Counted from the stretch's first letter, positions 18,480 through 27,894 are shown. The stretch: DNA of 51,280 nucleotides from JBBPYC01 sp038200275 (GCA_038200275.1 JBBPYC010000070.1:1-51280); one strand, 5' to 3'. Made by a program: numbers and translations. The notes: generated by a model from the sequence alone, not told the origin.

Positions 18480-21431
18480 ATGCAGAACGTCTCCAGCTTT
18501 CCCACCCCCGCGCGTGCGCGCGGCACCCAGGGCAGCGATGCGCCCAACGCGCGGTCGCAGCAGCCCGCCATGCGCGGGCTCGACGCGTTGTCGCACTACC
18601 AGATCATGCGGCGCAACGGCGCAGTGGTGCCGTTCGAGCCAAACAAGATTGCCGTCGCGATGATGAAGGCGTTTCTTGCGGTGCACGGCACGCAAGGCGC
18701 CGCATCGGCCAGCGTGCGCGAGGTGGTCGACGAGCTGACGCAGGCCGTGGTACGCGCACTGATGCGTTCACGCCCGGGCGGCGGCACGTTCCACATCGAG
18801 GACGTGCAGGACCAAGTCGAACTCGGCCTGATGCGCGGCGGCCATCACGAGATCGCGCGCGCTTATGTGCTGTACCGCGAGCGCCGCACCCAGGAGCGGG
18901 CGTCACAGGCCGCACCGGCAGCGGCGGCTGCGCCTGCGCTGTACGTGCTGGATGGTGGCCAACGGGTCGCGTTCGACGCGGACGGCCTGCGTCGCATGGT
19001 CGAGCAGGCCTGTGACGGTCTGGGGGCGGACGTGATGGCCGGCCCGATCCTGGTCGAGACCCAGCGCAATCTGTACGACGGCGTGCCACTCGATGAAGTC
19101 TGGAAGGCCGCCATCTTGGCCGCACGCACGTTGATCGAAAAAGACCCCGGCTACAGCTTTGCGACCGCGCGGTTGCTGCTGCACACGATCGCACGCGAGG
19201 TGCTGGGCCGCGAGGTGACGCTGACCGAACTGACGCAAAGTTATGTCGACTACTTTCCGCAGTTCGTGCAGCGCGGTGTGGATGCCGAGCGACTCGACGA
19301 GCAGCTGCTGCAGTTCGACCTGCCACGGCTCGCAGCGGCGTTGAAGCCCGAGCGCGATCTGAGCTTCGACTACCTCGGCTTGCAGACCTTGTATGACCGC
19401 TACTTCCTGCATGTGGAGAAAACCCGCATCGAACTGCCGCAGGCGTTCTTCATGCGCGTGGCGATGGGCTTGTCTCTGAATGAGATCGACCGTGAAGCCC
19501 GGGCGATCGAGTTCTACGAAGTGCTGTCTTCATTCGACTTCATGTCCAGCACACCGACCTTGTTCAACAGCGGCACGCAGCGCTCGCAGCTGTCGAGCTG
19601 CTACTTGACGACCGTGCCCGACCATCTGGACGGCATCTACGAATCGATCAAGGAAAACGCGCTGCTGTCCAAGTTCGCAGGCGGCCTAGGCAACGACTGG
19701 ACGCGCGTGCGCGCCCTGGGCAGCCACATCAAGGGCACGAACGGCGAATCGCAGGGCGTGGTGCCGTTCCTCAAAGTGGTGAACGACACCGCCGTCGCGG
19801 TGAACCAGGGCGGCAAGCGGAAGGGTGCGGTCTGCACCTATCTGGAGAGTTGGCACCTGGACATCGAGGAGTTCCTGGAGCTGCGCAAGAACACCGGCGA
19901 CGACCGGCGCCGCACGCACGACATGAACACCGCGAACTGGATTCCAGACCTGTTCATGCGCCGCGTGATCGAAAAAGGCGACTGGACGCTGTTCTCCCCG
20001 AACGACGTGCCGGACCTGCACGACCTGTTTGGCAAAGCGTTCGAGACGGCCTACGTGGCCTACGAAGCCAAGGCCGAACGCGGCGAAATCAAGTTGCACC
20101 GCAAGCTGCCGGCCGCCGACCTGTGGCGCAAGATGCTCACGATGCTGTTCGAGACCGGGCATCCGTGGATCACGTTCAAGGACGCCTGCAACATCCGCAG
20201 CCCGCAGCAGCATATCGGCGTGGTGCACTCATCCAACTTGTGCACCGAGATCACGCTGAACACGAGCGATACCGAGACGGCCGTGTGCAACCTCGGCTCG
20301 ATCAACCTGAAGCAGCACCTGGTTGCGGATGCCGATGGCAGCAAGACGCTCGATCACGACAAGCTGCGCGCGACGATCGGCACCGCGATGCGCATGCTCG
20401 ACAACGTGATCGACATCAACTACTACGCGGTCAAGAAGGCGCGCGACTCGAACCTGCGGCACCGTCCGGTGGGCCTGGGGCTGATGGCGTTTCAAGACAG
20501 CCTCTATGAATTGCGCATCCCGTATGCGAGCGATGCAGCGGTGCAGTTCGCCGACGAATCGATGGAGGCGATCTGCTACTACGCCTACCTGGCGTCGACC
20601 GATCTGGCGAAGGAGCGCGGCCGTTATGCGAGCTACACCGGCTCGCTGTGGGACCGCGGCGTGCTGCCGCTCGACACGCTGGACTTGTTGAACGAAGCGC
20701 GCGGTGGAGACGGGAGCTACGTGCAGGTCGATCGCTCGTCCAAGTTGGACTGGAATGCGCTGCGCCGCAAGATCGCGACCGACGGCATGCGCAACTCGAA
20801 TTGCGTGGCGATCGCACCAACGGCCACCATCTCGAACATCGTCGGCGTCGATGCATCGATCGAGCCTTCGTTCGGCAACCTGTCGGTCAAGTCGAACCTG
20901 TCGGGCGAGTTCACCGTCATCAACAGCTATCTGGTGGAAGACCTGAAGCGCCACGGCTTGTGGGACGACGTGATGGTGATGGACCTGAAGCATTTCAATG
21001 GAACGCTGGGGCCCATTGACCGCGTGCCGCAGGAGCTGAAGTTGCTCTATGGCACCGCGTTCGAAGTCGAGCCACGCTGGCTGGTGGAAGCCGCATCGCG
21101 CCGACAGAAGTGGATCGACCAGGCGCAGTCGCTCAACATCTACATGGCGGGCGCTTCAGGCAAGAAGCTCGATGAGACCTACAAGCTGGCTTGGCTGCGC
21201 GGGCTCAAGACCACCTACTACCTGCGCACGCAAAGTGCCACGCATGCAGAGATGAGCACGGTGGACCGCGGTCGTTTGAACTCGGTCTCGTCACAGCACG
21301 ATAGTGCAAGGTCGATTGCTGGCCATGCAGACACATCGGTGATGCAGGACAGCACTTCGAACGATGAGATCCAGCTAAGCGACGTGCGCTTCTGCGCGAT
21401 CGATGACCCGGGTTGTGAAGCCTGTCAGTGA
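18480..21431 (+). CDS. nrdA: Class Ia ribonucleoside-diphosphate reductase, alpha subunit NrdA
   Basis: NrdA reduces ribonucleoside diphosphates to deoxy forms with a radical from NrdB. The 983 residues begin with an extension of about 38 residues, an ATP cone (MRRNGAVVPFEPNKIAVAM, about 40-135) and a second cone-like repeat (LYVLDGGQRVAFDADGLRRM, about 153-240). The catalytic barrel follows with SSCYLTTVPD, the finger-loop SNLCTEITLNTSDTETAVCNLG, NCVAIAPTATISNI, and the C-terminal redox tail PGCEACQ. Length is large but usual for the double-cone subtype, as in Pseudomonas. The ATG at 18480 follows AGGAG; the frame extends 44 codons upstream without a better start. No intein was seen. Confidence 0.95.
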   Translation: MQNVSSFPTPARARGTQGSDAPNARSQQPAMRGLDALSHYQIMRRNGAVVPFEPNKIAVAMMKAFLAVHGTQGAASASVREVVDELTQAVVRALMRSRPGGGTFHIEDVQDQVELGLMRGGHHEIARAYVLYRERRTQERASQAAPAAAAAPALYVLDGGQRVAFDADGLRRMVEQACDGLGADVMAGPILVETQRNLYDGVPLDEVWKAAILAARTLIEKDPGYSFATARLLLHTIAREVLGREVTLTELTQSYVDYFPQFVQRGVDAERLDEQLLQFDLPRLAAALKPERDLSFDYLGLQTLYDRYFLHVEKTRIELPQAFFMRVAMGLSLNEIDREARAIEFYEVLSSFDFMSSTPTLFNSGTQRSQLSSCYLTTVPDHLDGIYESIKENALLSKFAGGLGNDWTRVRALGSHIKGTNGESQGVVPFLKVVNDTAVAVNQGGKRKGAVCTYLESWHLDIEEFLELRKNTGDDRRRTHDMNTANWIPDLFMRRVIEKGDWTLFSPNDVPDLHDLFGKAFETAYVAYEAKAERGEIKLHRKLPAADLWRKMLTMLFETGHPWITFKDACNIRSPQQHIGVVHSSNLCTEITLNTSDTETAVCNLGSINLKQHLVADADGSKTLDHDKLRATIGTAMRMLDNVIDINYYAVKKARDSNLRHRPVGLGLMAFQDSLYELRIPYASDAAVQFADESMEAICYYAYLASTDLAKERGRYASYTGSLWDRGVLPLDTLDLLNEARGGDGSYVQVDRSSKLDWNALRRKIATDGMRNSNCVAIAPTATISNIVGVDASIEPSFGNLSVKSNLSGEFTVINSYLVEDLKRHGLWDDVMVMDLKHFNGTLGPIDRVPQELKLLYGTAFEVEPRWLVEAASRRQKWIDQAQSLNIYMAGASGKKLDETYKLAWLRGLKTTYYLRTQSATHAEMSTVDRGRLNSVSSQHDSARSIAGHADTSVMQDSTSNDEIQLSDVRFCAIDDPGCEACQ

Positions 21432-21434
21432 TGC

Positions 21435-21517
21435 GTCGGACACGCATCAGCGCGCTTGTCCGACAAATATTTTCAAAGCAATGTATGTCAGCACTATGCA
21501 ATTCATAGCATTGCTTT
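21435..21517 (+). promoter_or_regulatory. Structured nrdA-nrdB spacer with two hairpins
   Basis: The first element pairs GTCGGACA (21435-21442) with TGTCCGAC (21457-21464). The second pairs AAAGCAATG (21475-21483) with CATTGCTTT (21509-21517), nine perfect pairs, and encloses CTATG/CATAG (21494-21498 with 21504-21508) directly stacked on it. The second hairpin ends 25 bases before the nrdB ATG. No long T-tract follows, so RNA processing, stability or translation control is more likely than simple termination. Confidence 0.5.
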
Positions 21518-21542
21518 CATAATCCGACTACTGGAACCTTCT

Positions 21543-22685
21543 ATGTTGATTTGGGAAAACGAAGCCCGGCCGCAACAACGTGCCACACCATTGCCAAGCC
21601 AAGGCTTGAACGATGTGGCTACTGCGTTGCCGCAGCAACGCGAACCGCAAGCAACGCAGCCTGCACCACAACGTGTCAAGGCCAGCGACAAGCGCATCAT
21701 CAACGGCCAGACCGATGTCAATCAACTGGTGCCGTTCAAGTACAAGTGGGCCTGGGAAAAATACCTGTCGGCCTGCTCGAACCATTGGATGCCGCAAGAG
21801 GTCAACATGACGCGTGACATCGCGTTGTGGAAAGACCCGAACGGTCTGACCGATGACGAGCGCCGCATGGTCAAGCGCAACCTCGGCTTCTTCGTGACGG
21901 CCGATTCACTGGCTGCGAACAACATCGTCTTGGGCACCTATCGCCACATCACGGCACCTGAGTGCCGGCAGTTTCTGTTGCGCCAGGCGTTTGAAGAAGC
22001 GATCCACACGCACGCCTATCAGTACATCGTTGAGTCGCTCGGCTTGGACGAAGCCGAAATTTTCAATGCTTACAACGAAGTACCGTCGATTCGCGACAAG
22101 GATCAGTTCCTGCTGCCGTTCATCGGCGCGATCATGGACCCGAACTTCAAGACCGGCACGCTGGAAAACGACCGCACCTTGCTCAAGTCGTTGATCGTGT
22201 TTGCGTGCCTGATGGAAGGCTTGTTCTTCTACGTCGGCTTCACGCAAATCCTTGCACTCGGCCGGCAAAACAAGATGACTGGTGCGGCCGAGCAGTATCA
22301 GTACATCCTGCGCGACGAATCAATGCACTGCAACTTCGGCATCGACTTGATCAACCAGATCAAGCTTGAAAATCCGTCGCTGTGGACCGCAGACTTCAAG
22401 GCCGAGATCACGGCGCTGTTCCACCGCGCAGTGGAACTTGAATACCGCTATGCCGAAGACACCATGCCGCGCGGCGTGCTCGGCATGAACGCATCGATGT
22501 TCAAGGGTTACCTGCGCTACATCGCGAACCGCCGCGCTACGCAGATCGGTTTGGAAGCGTTGTTTCCGCGCGAGGAAAACCCGTTTCCGTGGATGAGCGA
22601 AATGATTGACCTGAAGAAGGAACGCAATTTCTTTGAGACGCGCGTGATCGAGTATCAGTCCGGCGGTGCGCTGTCGTGGGATTGA
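21543..22685 (+). CDS. nrdB: Class Ia ribonucleoside-diphosphate reductase, beta subunit NrdB
   Basis: NrdB carries the di-iron centre and tyrosyl radical that start catalysis in NrdA. The 380 residues hold the metal ligands D121 (TADSLA), E152 and H155 with radical Y159 (FEEAIHTHAYQYI), E225 (LMEGLFFY), and E259/H262 (RDESMHCNFG). The C-terminal tail ends in a Gly/Ala/Leu-Ser-Trp-Asp sequence that would dock into NrdA. The first 45 residues are Gln/Pro-rich and not conserved in general. ATG 21543 was chosen over an upstream in-frame ATG because that one overlaps the spacer hairpins. It is probably transcribed with nrdA. Confidence 0.95.
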   Translation: MLIWENEARPQQRATPLPSQGLNDVATALPQQREPQATQPAPQRVKASDKRIINGQTDVNQLVPFKYKWAWEKYLSACSNHWMPQEVNMTRDIALWKDPNGLTDDERRMVKRNLGFFVTADSLAANNIVLGTYRHITAPECRQFLLRQAFEEAIHTHAYQYIVESLGLDEAEIFNAYNEVPSIRDKDQFLLPFIGAIMDPNFKTGTLENDRTLLKSLIVFACLMEGLFFYVGFTQILALGRQNKMTGAAEQYQYILRDESMHCNFGIDLINQIKLENPSLWTADFKAEITALFHRAVELEYRYAEDTMPRGVLGMNASMFKGYLRYIANRRATQIGLEALFPREENPFPWMSEMIDLKKERNFFETRVIEYQSGGALSWD

Positions 22686-22929
22686 TGACAACAGCAGCGG
22701 TTGAGGCATGCACTGCAATCGTTGCCGTTGTGCTTCTCATGATCGATCGATGCGCTTGAAATTTGCACGCTCGCTTGTTGGCTGGATCCATGATCCAGTC
22801 GCAGGCGGTGTGTTCCCGCATTCATGCAAGTCGGCTCTTGCCGGTCCGCATGAATCGCTTGGCAACCGCGGCAACACAGATTGCTAACGCCAAGTGCTCA
22901 AAAGCAACTGGATCAAGGAGTAGAGAACA

Positions 22930-23532
22930 ATGGCAACTGCGAAGAAAGCTGCGGCGAAAAAGTCCGCAGCGGGCAAGAAAGTCGGCGCAAAGAAGACGGT
23001 GACCGCCAAGAAGGTGGCTGCCAAGAAGATGCCGATGAAAAAAGTTGCGGCAAAGAAAATGAGCATGGCGGCTAAGAAGGCGCCAGCGAAGAAAGCTGCA
23101 TCAAAGAAAGTCGCTTCCAAAAAAGTGGCAGCCAAGAAGGCACCCGCCAAGAAAGCAGCAACAAAAAAAGTCGGCGTGAAGAAAACTGTTGCCAAAAAAG
23201 TCAGCGCGAAAAAGGCGCCGGCGAAGAAAGCAACTGCCAAAAAGGCGCCTGCGAAGAAGGCTCCCGCGACCAAAAAGACGGTGGCTACCAAGAAAACCGG
23301 CAACACGGCAAAGAAGTCACCGGCTGCGAAGAAAAGTCCGCCCGCTGCAAAGAAAGCTGCGCCGGCTGCAAAGAAAGCTTCGGCAAGGAAGTCCGCTGCC
23401 ACGAAGAAAACCGGGTCCAGCCAGTCCACCGCCGCTTCCGGCGAAAGCGGCTCGGCAGCCGCGTCTACGGCTGCGCAAACCACGCTCAATCCCCAGGCGG
23501 CTTGGCCGTTTCCAACCTCGGGCAAGCCCTGA
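22930..23532 (+). CDS. Histone H1-like nucleoid protein (Lys/Ala-rich)
   Basis: A 200-residue highly basic protein made almost entirely of AAKK, KKVAAKK and KKAPAKK repeats, ending in a Ser/Ala/Thr tail (STAASGESGSAAAS) and WPFPTSGKP. This is the composition of bacterial histone H1-like proteins (AlgP/Hc/BpH1 type) that bind DNA non-specifically and help compact it. A good AGGAG lies 12 bases before ATG 22930. It follows nrdB by 244 bp. The repeats make it a likely site of length variation. There is no folded domain to recognise. Confidence 0.88.
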   Translation: MATAKKAAAKKSAAGKKVGAKKTVTAKKVAAKKMPMKKVAAKKMSMAAKKAPAKKAASKKVASKKVAAKKAPAKKAATKKVGVKKTVAKKVSAKKAPAKKATAKKAPAKKAPATKKTVATKKTGNTAKKSPAAKKSPPAAKKAAPAAKKASARKSAATKKTGSSQSTAASGESGSAAASTAAQTTLNPQAAWPFPTSGKP

Positions 23533-23537
23533 CGCCC

Positions 23538-23567
23538 GACGTTCGTTCTCGCACGAACGTCCGTTTG
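23538..23567 (+). terminator. Terminator after the histone H1-like gene
   Basis: A 9-bp perfect stem (23538-23546 with 23553-23561) with a six-base loop, followed by a short T-containing tail (CGTTTGAG), six bases after the stop codon. Confidence 0.5.
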
Positions 23568-23577
23568 AGTTTGCTCT

Positions 23578-23617
23578 CGCCACGGTGACGCATCGCTGCG
23601 TCACCGTGGCGTTCTCC
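23578..23617. terminator. Strong bidirectional hairpin between convergent genes
   Basis: A 15-bp perfect stem (23578-23592 with 23597-23611) closed by a TCGC loop and followed by TTCTCCT. It separates the histone H1-like gene (+) from the converging kinase gene (-). Confidence 0.7.
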
Positions 23618-23676
23618 TGTCTGCGCGCGGTGGCGGACAGAGGCGTGGCGGCAATCAGGCCACCAGCGTGATCCGC

Positions 23677-24606
23677 CTAGAACCCGCTCAACATCTGCGG
23701 ATCAATCGTGTAATTCTGCGGCCCACGCTTCGCGATTTTGAGCGCGCCGACGTGATTGCCCAGTGCAGCGCATCGCAGCAGCGGCCAGTCTTGCGCAAGC
23801 CCGAACAGCATAGCGCCGCGCCAGGCGTCGCCGCAGCCAGTTGGATCGACCACTGCGGTAGGCACTGCAGCGGCCACGCGGGTCATCGCACCCTCAACCC
23901 AGACCTCGCATCCTGCCGCGCCCAGCGTGACGACCAACCCGCGCACGCGCTGTGACAACTTGGCGCAGTCAAAACCAGTGCGTTCGCACAAGAGCTTCGC
24001 CTCATAGTCATTCACAGTGATCCAGCTGGCAAGTTCGATGAAGTGCGCGAGTTCTGCGCCGTCGAACATCGGCAGGCCTTGGCCCGGATCGAATACGAAC
24101 GGCACCTTGGCGGTCGCCAGTTGGGCGGCATGCTGCAACATCGCCTCACGCCCGTCTGGCGCGATGATGCCCAAGCCAATGTCGCGTGTGTCACGCAACG
24201 CATTCAGGTGCGCCTGCTGCATCGCGCCGGGATGGAATGCCGTGATCTGATTGTTGTCGCGGTCGGTCATGATCATCGCCTGTGCGGTGAACGCATCCGC
24301 TGTGCGCTGAACCAGCGACGTGTCGATGTCGAGCTCAATCAGTCGCTGCAGGTAGTCGTCGCCGTCACTGCCGAGCGTGGCCATCGGCAGCGGCGCGCCG
24401 CCGAGCGCTTTTAGCGCGTAGGCGATGTTGCCAGCGCAGCCGCCGAATTCGCGCTGCAACGTCGGCACCAGAAAAGACACATTCAGGATGTGCAGTTGGT
24501 CGGGCAGGATCTGCTCGGCGAATCGGCCTGGAAAACCCATGATCGTGTCGAACGCAAGGGAACCGCAGATGACGGTACGGATGGCAGCAGATGGAGTCGA
24601 GGTCAT
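23677..24606 (-). CDS. PfkB-family carbohydrate/adenosine kinase
   Basis: A 309-residue ribokinase-fold kinase. Visible motifs are the N-terminal GSLAFDTIMGFPGRF, the substrate-lid region EFGGCAGNIAYALKALGG (PfkB signature 1 region) and the C-terminal DPTGCGDAWRGAMLFGL, with the catalytic Asp of the anion-hole motif (usual form GAGD, here GCGD). It resembles proteins annotated as adenosine or carbohydrate kinase in beta- and gammaproteobacteria, and the substrate cannot be told by eye. ATG 24606 gives the normal beginning. It is the last gene of a leftward run after the DUF3426 gene, with a 54-bp gap, so it may be co-transcribed. Confidence 0.85.
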   Translation of the reverse strand: MTSTPSAAIRTVICGSLAFDTIMGFPGRFAEQILPDQLHILNVSFLVPTLQREFGGCAGNIAYALKALGGAPLPMATLGSDGDDYLQRLIELDIDTSLVQRTADAFTAQAMIMTDRDNNQITAFHPGAMQQAHLNALRDTRDIGLGIIAPDGREAMLQHAAQLATAKVPFVFDPGQGLPMFDGAELAHFIELASWITVNDYEAKLLCERTGFDCAKLSQRVRGLVVTLGAAGCEVWVEGAMTRVAAAVPTAVVDPTGCGDAWRGAMLFGLAQDWPLLRCAALGNHVGALKIAKRGPQNYTIDPQMLSGF

Positions 24607-24660
24607 GAAAGGCAGGCAAGCTTGGTCGGACGAAATGAACGTTTGGTTGAAGCGCTGTGT

Positions 24661-25530
24661 TCAGGGATAGAACGCCAACACGCGGTAGTCGGTGATTCGG
24701 TCGGTCTGTTCAGGCAGGTCGAATTGAACGGCGCCGATCCATTCGCCGTAAGGCTCCAATGCATCGACGGCGCCCACATCGCGCGCCAGCAGTACGCGGC
24801 GCAGCACCGTGCGTTCGGCTGGGTCGAGCAGGCTCAATTCGATGCCCGGCATCGCAAGCCGCAGATCGGAGCGGTTCTTCACCGCCAGCGACAGGCGATA
24901 GCCACCATTGCCTGTTCGGGTCAACGACGAGTTGCTGATCGTGAGCGCATCGATCTCCCTGGGCGCTGCGATCACGCAGCCAAGCAACGTGCAGGCACGC
25001 GCGAGCAAGGGCGCGGCGGCTGGTGCACGCGCAGCGAGCCAATCGCGCTGTTGCAGCAGCACCTGTAGCAGCAGCAGCCCGGCCAGCGCAATGCCGACGA
25101 ACCAGCCGACGCTGCGTCCTGCCGAGCTGCCATCTGTGCGAGACAAAATCAGCGATGACGGCTCGCTCAAGAATGCGGGGATCGTCGCCTGTGGTGGTGA
25201 AACGGGTGCCGGTTGTGGCCACACGGGCGCTTTCAGGGCGGGTTGCGCCGCTGAGCGCCGATCGTGGGCAACGCGCTGGACCAGCGATTCATGACGTGGG
25301 GTTTGGACGGCATTGGCTGCCGAGCGCGCCAGTGAGTCGTTCGACGACCGGTGTAACAAAGGTGCGCGGGCGGATGGGTCCCGCGCGTGCAGCGACCGCG
25401 ACACCTGCGCAGCCGCATCAAAACTCTGCTGGCAAAGACCGCAACGAACCCAGCCGTGTGCTGCGCGCAACTGCTCTGCACTGACAAAGAATCGCGCATT
25501 GCAGCCGGGACAGCCAGCCGTCTGATTCAC
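24661..25530 (-). CDS. MJ0042 zinc-ribbon and DUF3426 membrane protein
   Basis: A 289-residue protein starting with a zinc ribbon (CPGC near residue 7 and CGLC near residue 32), then a disordered Ser/Ala/Arg-rich stretch, one membrane helix (VGWFVGIALAGLLLLQVLL) and a C-terminal DUF3426 domain (EIDALTISNSSLTRTGNGGYRLSLA cut short). Function is unknown; the family is constantly found next to prmA in betaproteobacteria. The start is GTG 25530, which overlaps the prmA stop as GTGA and places the ribbon at the N-terminus as in homologues. A longer frame from 25590 would overlap prmA by 60 bases. Confidence 0.86.
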   Translation of the reverse strand: MNQTAGCPGCNARFFVSAEQLRAAHGWVRCGLCQQSFDAAAQVSRSLHARDPSARAPLLHRSSNDSLARSAANAVQTPRHESLVQRVAHDRRSAAQPALKAPVWPQPAPVSPPQATIPAFLSEPSSLILSRTDGSSAGRSVGWFVGIALAGLLLLQVLLQQRDWLAARAPAAAPLLARACTLLGCVIAAPREIDALTISNSSLTRTGNGGYRLSLAVKNRSDLRLAMPGIELSLLDPAERTVLRRVLLARDVGAVDALEPYGEWIGAVQFDLPEQTDRITDYRVLAFYP

Positions 25531-26414
25531 GGTGAATGGCTCAGCAACACCCAGCCGTCCTGCACGTCGGCCACCGCGATCGGCAACCACGGGGCGTAGG
25601 AATCGATCAGTTCGTCGGTTTGGCGCTCCAGCACGCCGGCCAGCAACAGCGCGCCACCGACAGCGCGCTTTCCGGCCAGCAATGGTGCCAGCACCTTGAG
25701 TGGAGATGCGAGGATGTTGGCCAGCACCAAGCCGTAGTCCGATCCCGCCAGTTCTGGCAGCCCGACCTGCAATCGCACCCCATTTGCCTGCGCATTCGCT
25801 CGAGTCGCTGCAAGTGCGGCTTCATCAATGTCGACTGCATAGACATCGGTCGCGCCGTGCAGCACAGCGCCGATCGCGAGGATGCCCGAGCCGCATCCGT
25901 AATCAAGCACGCGCTGAAACTGCCCCCGGCGAGCAGCGATCCAGCGCAGGCACATCTGCGTGGTCGGATGGGTGCCGGTGCCGAACGCAAGGCCCGGATC
26001 GAGCCGAATCGCGCGTGTTGCGTCGGCCGGTGCTTCGTGCCAGCTCGGCACGATCCAGAAACCCGGACTGATACACACCGGCGCAAACTGGCTTTGCGTC
26101 GCGCGCACCCAGTCCTGCTCAGGCACGGGATGCATCGCATCCAATCGGCAGCGCGTGGGCTCGAAGCGCAGTGCTACCGCGTCGGCTGCTCGTTGCGCTG
26201 AGGGTTCGTCCGCAAACAACGCTCGCAACACCGAGCGCTCCCACCCTTCGGCCGCTGCATCGAGCATCCCGGGTTCGCCAAACAGCGCCTGCTCGGCCAG
26301 GGTGCCTGCATCGGCATCCTCCACCGACACGCTGGCCGCGTTGGATTCTTCCAGCAATTCACTGATCGGCTCGATGTCGGCCTGGCAGCATTGCAGCCAC
26401 AGTTCATACATCAT
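25527..26414 (-). CDS. prmA: Ribosomal protein L11 methyltransferase PrmA
   Basis: PrmA trimethylates ribosomal protein L11 with S-adenosylmethionine. The 295 residues have the N-terminal L11-recognition domain and a class I methyltransferase domain with motif I LDYGCGSGILAIGA, an acidic motif VYAVDIDEAAL and the NILASPL motif (variant of NPPY/NILA). The start is ATG 26414 or the ATG directly after it (MMYELWLQ); the 10 extra codons upstream are not family-like. It lies in the accB-accC-prmA-DUF3426 run, as in other Burkholderiales. Confidence 0.94.
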   Translation of the reverse strand: MMYELWLQCCQADIEPISELLEESNAASVSVEDADAGTLAEQALFGEPGMLDAAAEGWERSVLRALFADEPSAQRAADAVALRFEPTRCRLDAMHPVPEQDWVRATQSQFAPVCISPGFWIVPSWHEAPADATRAIRLDPGLAFGTGTHPTTQMCLRWIAARRGQFQRVLDYGCGSGILAIGAVLHGATDVYAVDIDEAALAATRANAQANGVRLQVGLPELAGSDYGLVLANILASPLKVLAPLLAGKRAVGGALLLAGVLERQTDELIDSYAPWLPIAVADVQDGWVLLSHSP

Positions 26415-26465
26415 GAGTGGAGGACATGCTGTCGGTAGAAACAAGGGGGACGCAGTACGGTCGGG

Positions 26466-27815
26466 CTAGCGTTGCCGCTGACTCAGCCATTCTTCGAGGT
26501 AGTGAATGTTGGTGCCGCCAGCGCAAAACCCTGCGTCGTTCATCAGCTCCCGATGCAACGGGATGTTCGTGTTGATGCCTTCAACCAGTGTCTCGGCCAG
26601 CGCGGTGCGCATGCGCGCTAGTGCCTGTTCACGTGTGTCGCCGTGCACAATGATCTTGCCGATCATCGAATCGTAGTTCGGCGGCACGAAGTAATTCGTG
26701 TAGATGTGCGTGTCCACCCGCACGCCGGGGCCGCCCGGCGCGTGCCAGACCGTGATTCGACCCGGCGACGGGGTAAACCGGTACGGATCTTCCGCATTCA
26801 CACGGCATTCGATGGCGTGGCCGCGCAACTCGATCTGGCGCTGCGTGAACGGCAGCTTCTCACCCGCGGCCACCATGATCTGCGTTTTCACGATGTCGAT
26901 GCCCGTGATCCATTCGGTCACCGGGTGCTCGACCTGCACCCGCGTATTCATCTCGATGAAATAGAACTCTTCATCCTCGTACAGGAACTCGAAGGTACCG
27001 GCACCTCGATAGGCGATCCGCTTGCAGGCCTCGACGCAGCGCTGCCCGATTTTTTCGATCAGCTTTCGCGGGATGCCGGGTGCTGGCGCCTCCTCAAGAA
27101 TTTTTTGGTGACGTCGCTGCATCGAGCAATCGCGCTCACCCAGATAGACCGCGTTGCGATGCTTGTCGGCGAGCACCTGAATTTCAATGTGGCGTGGGTT
27201 CTGCAGAAACTTTTCCAGGTAGACCGCCGGGTTACCGAACGCGGCTTCGGCTTCTGCTTTGGTCATCTGTACCGCGTTGAGCAATGCAGCTTCCGTGTGC
27301 ACCACGCGCATCCCACGTCCACCGCCGCCGCCTGCGGCTTTCACGATGACCGGGTAGCCGACCGTGCGCGCGATACGCCGGACTTGCGCCGGGTCGTCTG
27401 GCAGCTCGCCGGCCGACCCCGGCACGCATGGCACGCCGGCCTTGATCATGGCTTGCTTGGCCGACACCTTGTCGCCCATGATCCGGATCGACTCGGGCGT
27501 TGGACCGATGAACTGGAATCCGCTTTTCTCGACCCGCTCGGCAAAGTCGGCGTTTTCGCTCAAGAAGCCGTAACCGGGATGCACCGCTTCCGCATCGGTG
27601 ACTTCCGCTGCCGAAATCAATGCCGGCATGTTCAAGTAACTCAATCCGGAAGGCGGCGGGCCGATGCAGACCGCTTCGTCGGCGAGCTTCACGTATTTGG
27701 CATCGCGGTCCGCTTCCGAGTAGACCATCACGGCCTTCACGCCCAATTCGCGGCACGCACGCTGAATCCGCAAGGCGATTTCGCCGCGATTGGCGACCAG
27801 AATTTTCTTGAACAT
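26466..27815 (-). CDS. accC: Acetyl-CoA carboxylase, biotin carboxylase subunit AccC
   Basis: AccC carboxylates the biotin on AccB with ATP and bicarbonate, the first step of fatty acid synthesis. The 449 residues begin MFKKILVANRGEIALRIQRA and contain the ATP-grasp Gly-rich loop KAAGGGGGRGMR, the catalytic stretch YLGERDCSMQRRHQKILEEAPAP read in two parts, EMNTRVQVEHPVTEWITG with metal-binding Glu and Asn and the catalytic Arg, and the C-terminal domain. Length is normal. It lies 79 bp after accB, with a run of nine A (plus strand 27881-27889) in the gap. Confidence 0.97.
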   Translation of the reverse strand: MFKKILVANRGEIALRIQRACRELGVKAVMVYSEADRDAKYVKLADEAVCIGPPPSGLSYLNMPALISAAEVTDAEAVHPGYGFLSENADFAERVEKSGFQFIGPTPESIRIMGDKVSAKQAMIKAGVPCVPGSAGELPDDPAQVRRIARTVGYPVIVKAAGGGGGRGMRVVHTEAALLNAVQMTKAEAEAAFGNPAVYLEKFLQNPRHIEIQVLADKHRNAVYLGERDCSMQRRHQKILEEAPAPGIPRKLIEKIGQRCVEACKRIAYRGAGTFEFLYEDEEFYFIEMNTRVQVEHPVTEWITGIDIVKTQIMVAAGEKLPFTQRQIELRGHAIECRVNAEDPYRFTPSPGRITVWHAPGGPGVRVDTHIYTNYFVPPNYDSMIGKIIVHGDTREQALARMRTALAETLVEGINTNIPLHRELMNDAGFCAGGTNIHYLEEWLSQRQR

Positions 27816-27894
27816 CTACAAACGCCTCGGGCTCAGGAGCAATCGAGCCAGCGGCTGCCAGCACGCTTGCCCAGTCGCGCAAAAAAAAAGCAGG

